Source of the DNA: an uncultured Bacillota bacterium
GTDB lineage: Bacteria; Bacillota; Clostridia; Peptostreptococcales; Anaerovoracaceae
Reading direction: 5' to 3'
NCBI GenBank assembly: GCA_946546075.1
Contig: CAMNNV010000062.1
Coordinates: 1-7,140, forward strand
DNA length: 7,140 nucleotides
Numbering within the stretch: the first letter of the stretch is position 1; the number at the start of each line of letters is the position of its first letter. The notes under the pieces are model-generated. The model did not search any database and had not been told where the DNA came from. It saw only the letters and a program-made list of their open reading frames with translations. The position numbers and the translations under genes are program-made. Of the stretch, positions 6,721 to 7,140 are shown one piece after another.

Positions 6721-6798
6721 AGGTGCATACAGCAAGAAGGATCCAACCGACTGTTAACCGGTAGAGGACAGACCATGAGTCTGTAAAAAGCGCACCTT
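6720..6798 (+). ncRNA. tRNA-like structured element in the leader of the DUF2828 gene
   Basis: A 7-bp closing helix pairs AAGGTGC (6720-6726) with GCACCTT (6792-6798). Inside, segment lengths follow a tRNA: 19 nt in the D-arm region (6727-6745), a 17-nt anticodon-like arm (6746-6762: ACCG/CGGT plus an A-C mismatch, loop CTGTTAA with GTT preceded by T and followed by A, as in tRNA-Asn), a 5-nt variable segment (6763-6767), and a 17-nt T-arm-like hairpin (6768-6784: ACAGA/TCTGT, 7-nt loop CCATGAG). It departs from a real tRNA: no D stem forms, the T loop lacks TTCRA, seven extra bases (AAAAAGC) precede the 3' acceptor strand, and no CCA follows. Options are a tRNA mimic like the module of bacterial Y RNAs, a decayed tRNA-Asn, or a cis-regulatory leader. 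The pairing is seen directly; the identity is inferred. Confidence 0.45.
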
Positions 6799-6813
6799 GT
6801 GGGGTATTGGAAC

Positions 6814-6821
6814 AGAGGTGA
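6814..6821 (+). promoter_or_regulatory. Ribosome binding site (AGAGGTGA) of the DUF2828 gene, possibly masked by an upstream strand
   Basis: AGAGGTGA ends 4 nt before the ATG at 6826. Its core AGGTG (6816-6820) is complementary to CACCT (6793-6797), which is also the 3' strand of the tRNA-like closing helix whose partner AGGTG is at 6721-6725. The two pairings exclude each other, which would allow translational control. Confidence 0.7.
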
Positions 6822-6825
6822 TATA

Positions 6826-7140
6826 ATGCTTACATCATTAAAGAAAACAGCAAACATTACATATACAGAAAACGGTGCCGTAACGTACGAGAGCACCGAG
6901 TCATACTGCCTTGACCTTTTCTCGAGGATCGGGGCCATGAGAAACGCGGACGATAAAGAAATCATCCGAACTTTCACCAAGGCTTACGTGGAGGACCCGG
7001 ACCTTGCCATGAGGATCCTGTTCTTCACAAGGGACGTGCGCGGCGGCCTCGGTGAGAGAAGGGTTTTCAGAGTCATCATGAAGTGGCTGGCGGGATTCAA
7101 CAGGGATTCAGCCGCAAAGAACATCGCGAACATCTCCGAG
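6826..7140 (+). CDS. DUF2828-type (Ro60/TROVE-like architecture) protein, N-terminal part, 3' end outside window
   Basis: The frame is open from the ATG at 6826 to the end of the window (105 codons). The start is set by a well-placed AGAGGTGA site and by the motif TENGAVTYEST at residues 14-24, typical of the beginning of DUF2828 proteins. Further hallmarks are CLDLFSRIGAMR, the ED-x-x-x-AMRILFFTRD block, and the signature RDVRGGLGERRVFR at residues 69-82. Full-length members are several hundred residues long, with helical repeats and a C-terminal vWA domain carrying a metal-binding site. That overall plan resembles Ro60/TROVE proteins, which bind misfolded RNAs and Y RNAs. The vWA part is not in the window, so that half of the call rests on the family. 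The gene follows the terminator and the tRNA-like leader and is probably expressed separately from the WYL operon. Confidence 0.78.
   Translation, partial: MLTSLKKTANITYTENGAVTYESTESYCLDLFSRIGAMRNADDKEIIRTFTKAYVEDPDLAMRILFFTRDVRGGLGERRVFRVIMKWLAGFNRDSAAKNIANISE

Noticed and set aside
6720..6798. A functional tRNA-Asn gene
   Set aside because: No D stem, no TTCRA T loop, an A-C mismatch in the anticodon stem, seven extra bases before the 3' acceptor strand, and no CCA or usual discriminator context. At most it is a mimic or a remnant.
6792..6804. Closing helix AAGGTGC/GCACCTT as a second terminator
   Set aside because: It is followed by GTGGGG rather than a T run and encloses 65 nt, so it cannot act as an intrinsic terminator.
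6678..6825. T-box leader or other known riboswitch before the DUF2828 gene
   Set aside because: The GTT triplet in a loop recalls a T-box specifier, but the conserved T-box sequence and the antiterminator/terminator pair are missing, and the only terminator lies upstream of the element.
6822..6827. Perfect TATAAT hexamer overlapping the DUF2828 start codon
   Set aside because: No -35 element lies at the right distance (GTGGGG is found there), and a start downstream would not include the good ribosome site. It arises from the spacing region plus ATG.
6633..6980. 115-codon minus-strand frame over the terminator, tRNA-like element and DUF2828 start
   Set aside because: It runs antisense through a recognisable coding start and a terminator and shows no family motif; it is a shadow frame.

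Overview
The window reads as a contiguous piece of a Clostridia-type (Bacillota) chromosome. The signs are strong AGGAGG-type ribosome sites, roughly balanced GC, and linkage of miaA to a YnbB-type 'methionine gamma-lyase family' gene, a pairing I know from Clostridia and Bacilli. I cannot place it to genus. Every supported gene is on the + strand.

Positions 1-6361 form one tightly packed gene train. It holds the 3' end of miaA (tRNA A37 isopentenylation), a complete tyrosine recombinase starting at a TTG inside miaA, a secreted GLUG-repeat beta-helix protein, a PLP-dependent YnbB-like enzyme, and two consecutive WYL-domain proteins. Gaps are at most 15 nt and two junctions overlap (22 nt and 4 nt), so co-transcription and partial translational coupling are likely. 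The recombinase keeps all its catalytic residues. The two WYL proteins have lost parts of the eponymous W-Y-L motif and look like a sensor/regulator pair.

Positions 6362-6825 (about 460 nt) hold no believable protein gene but are full of RNA structure. A 12-bp perfect helix (6383-6394 with 6615-6626) closes a domain that contains six successive hairpins. It is followed at once by a textbook intrinsic terminator (6649-6677). I read this as a structured non-coding RNA of about 300 nt. After the terminator comes a second compact element (6720-6798). Its segment lengths match a tRNA exactly through the T arm, and it carries an Asn-like anticodon loop, but it has no D stem, no TTCRA T loop and no CCA end. 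Its 3' closing strand can also pair with the next gene's ribosome binding site.

The last gene (6826 to the window end) is the N-terminus of a DUF2828-type protein. This family has helical repeats plus a vWA domain, an architecture resembling Ro60/TROVE proteins. Bacterial Ro proteins are known to work with Y RNAs that carry tRNA-like modules and are encoded beside the Ro gene. The most exciting reading is therefore a candidate Ro-like RNA-protein system: a WYL regulator pair, a novel structured RNA, a tRNA-mimic element and a DUF2828 partner. The structures come directly from base complementarity in the sequence. The functional link is inference.
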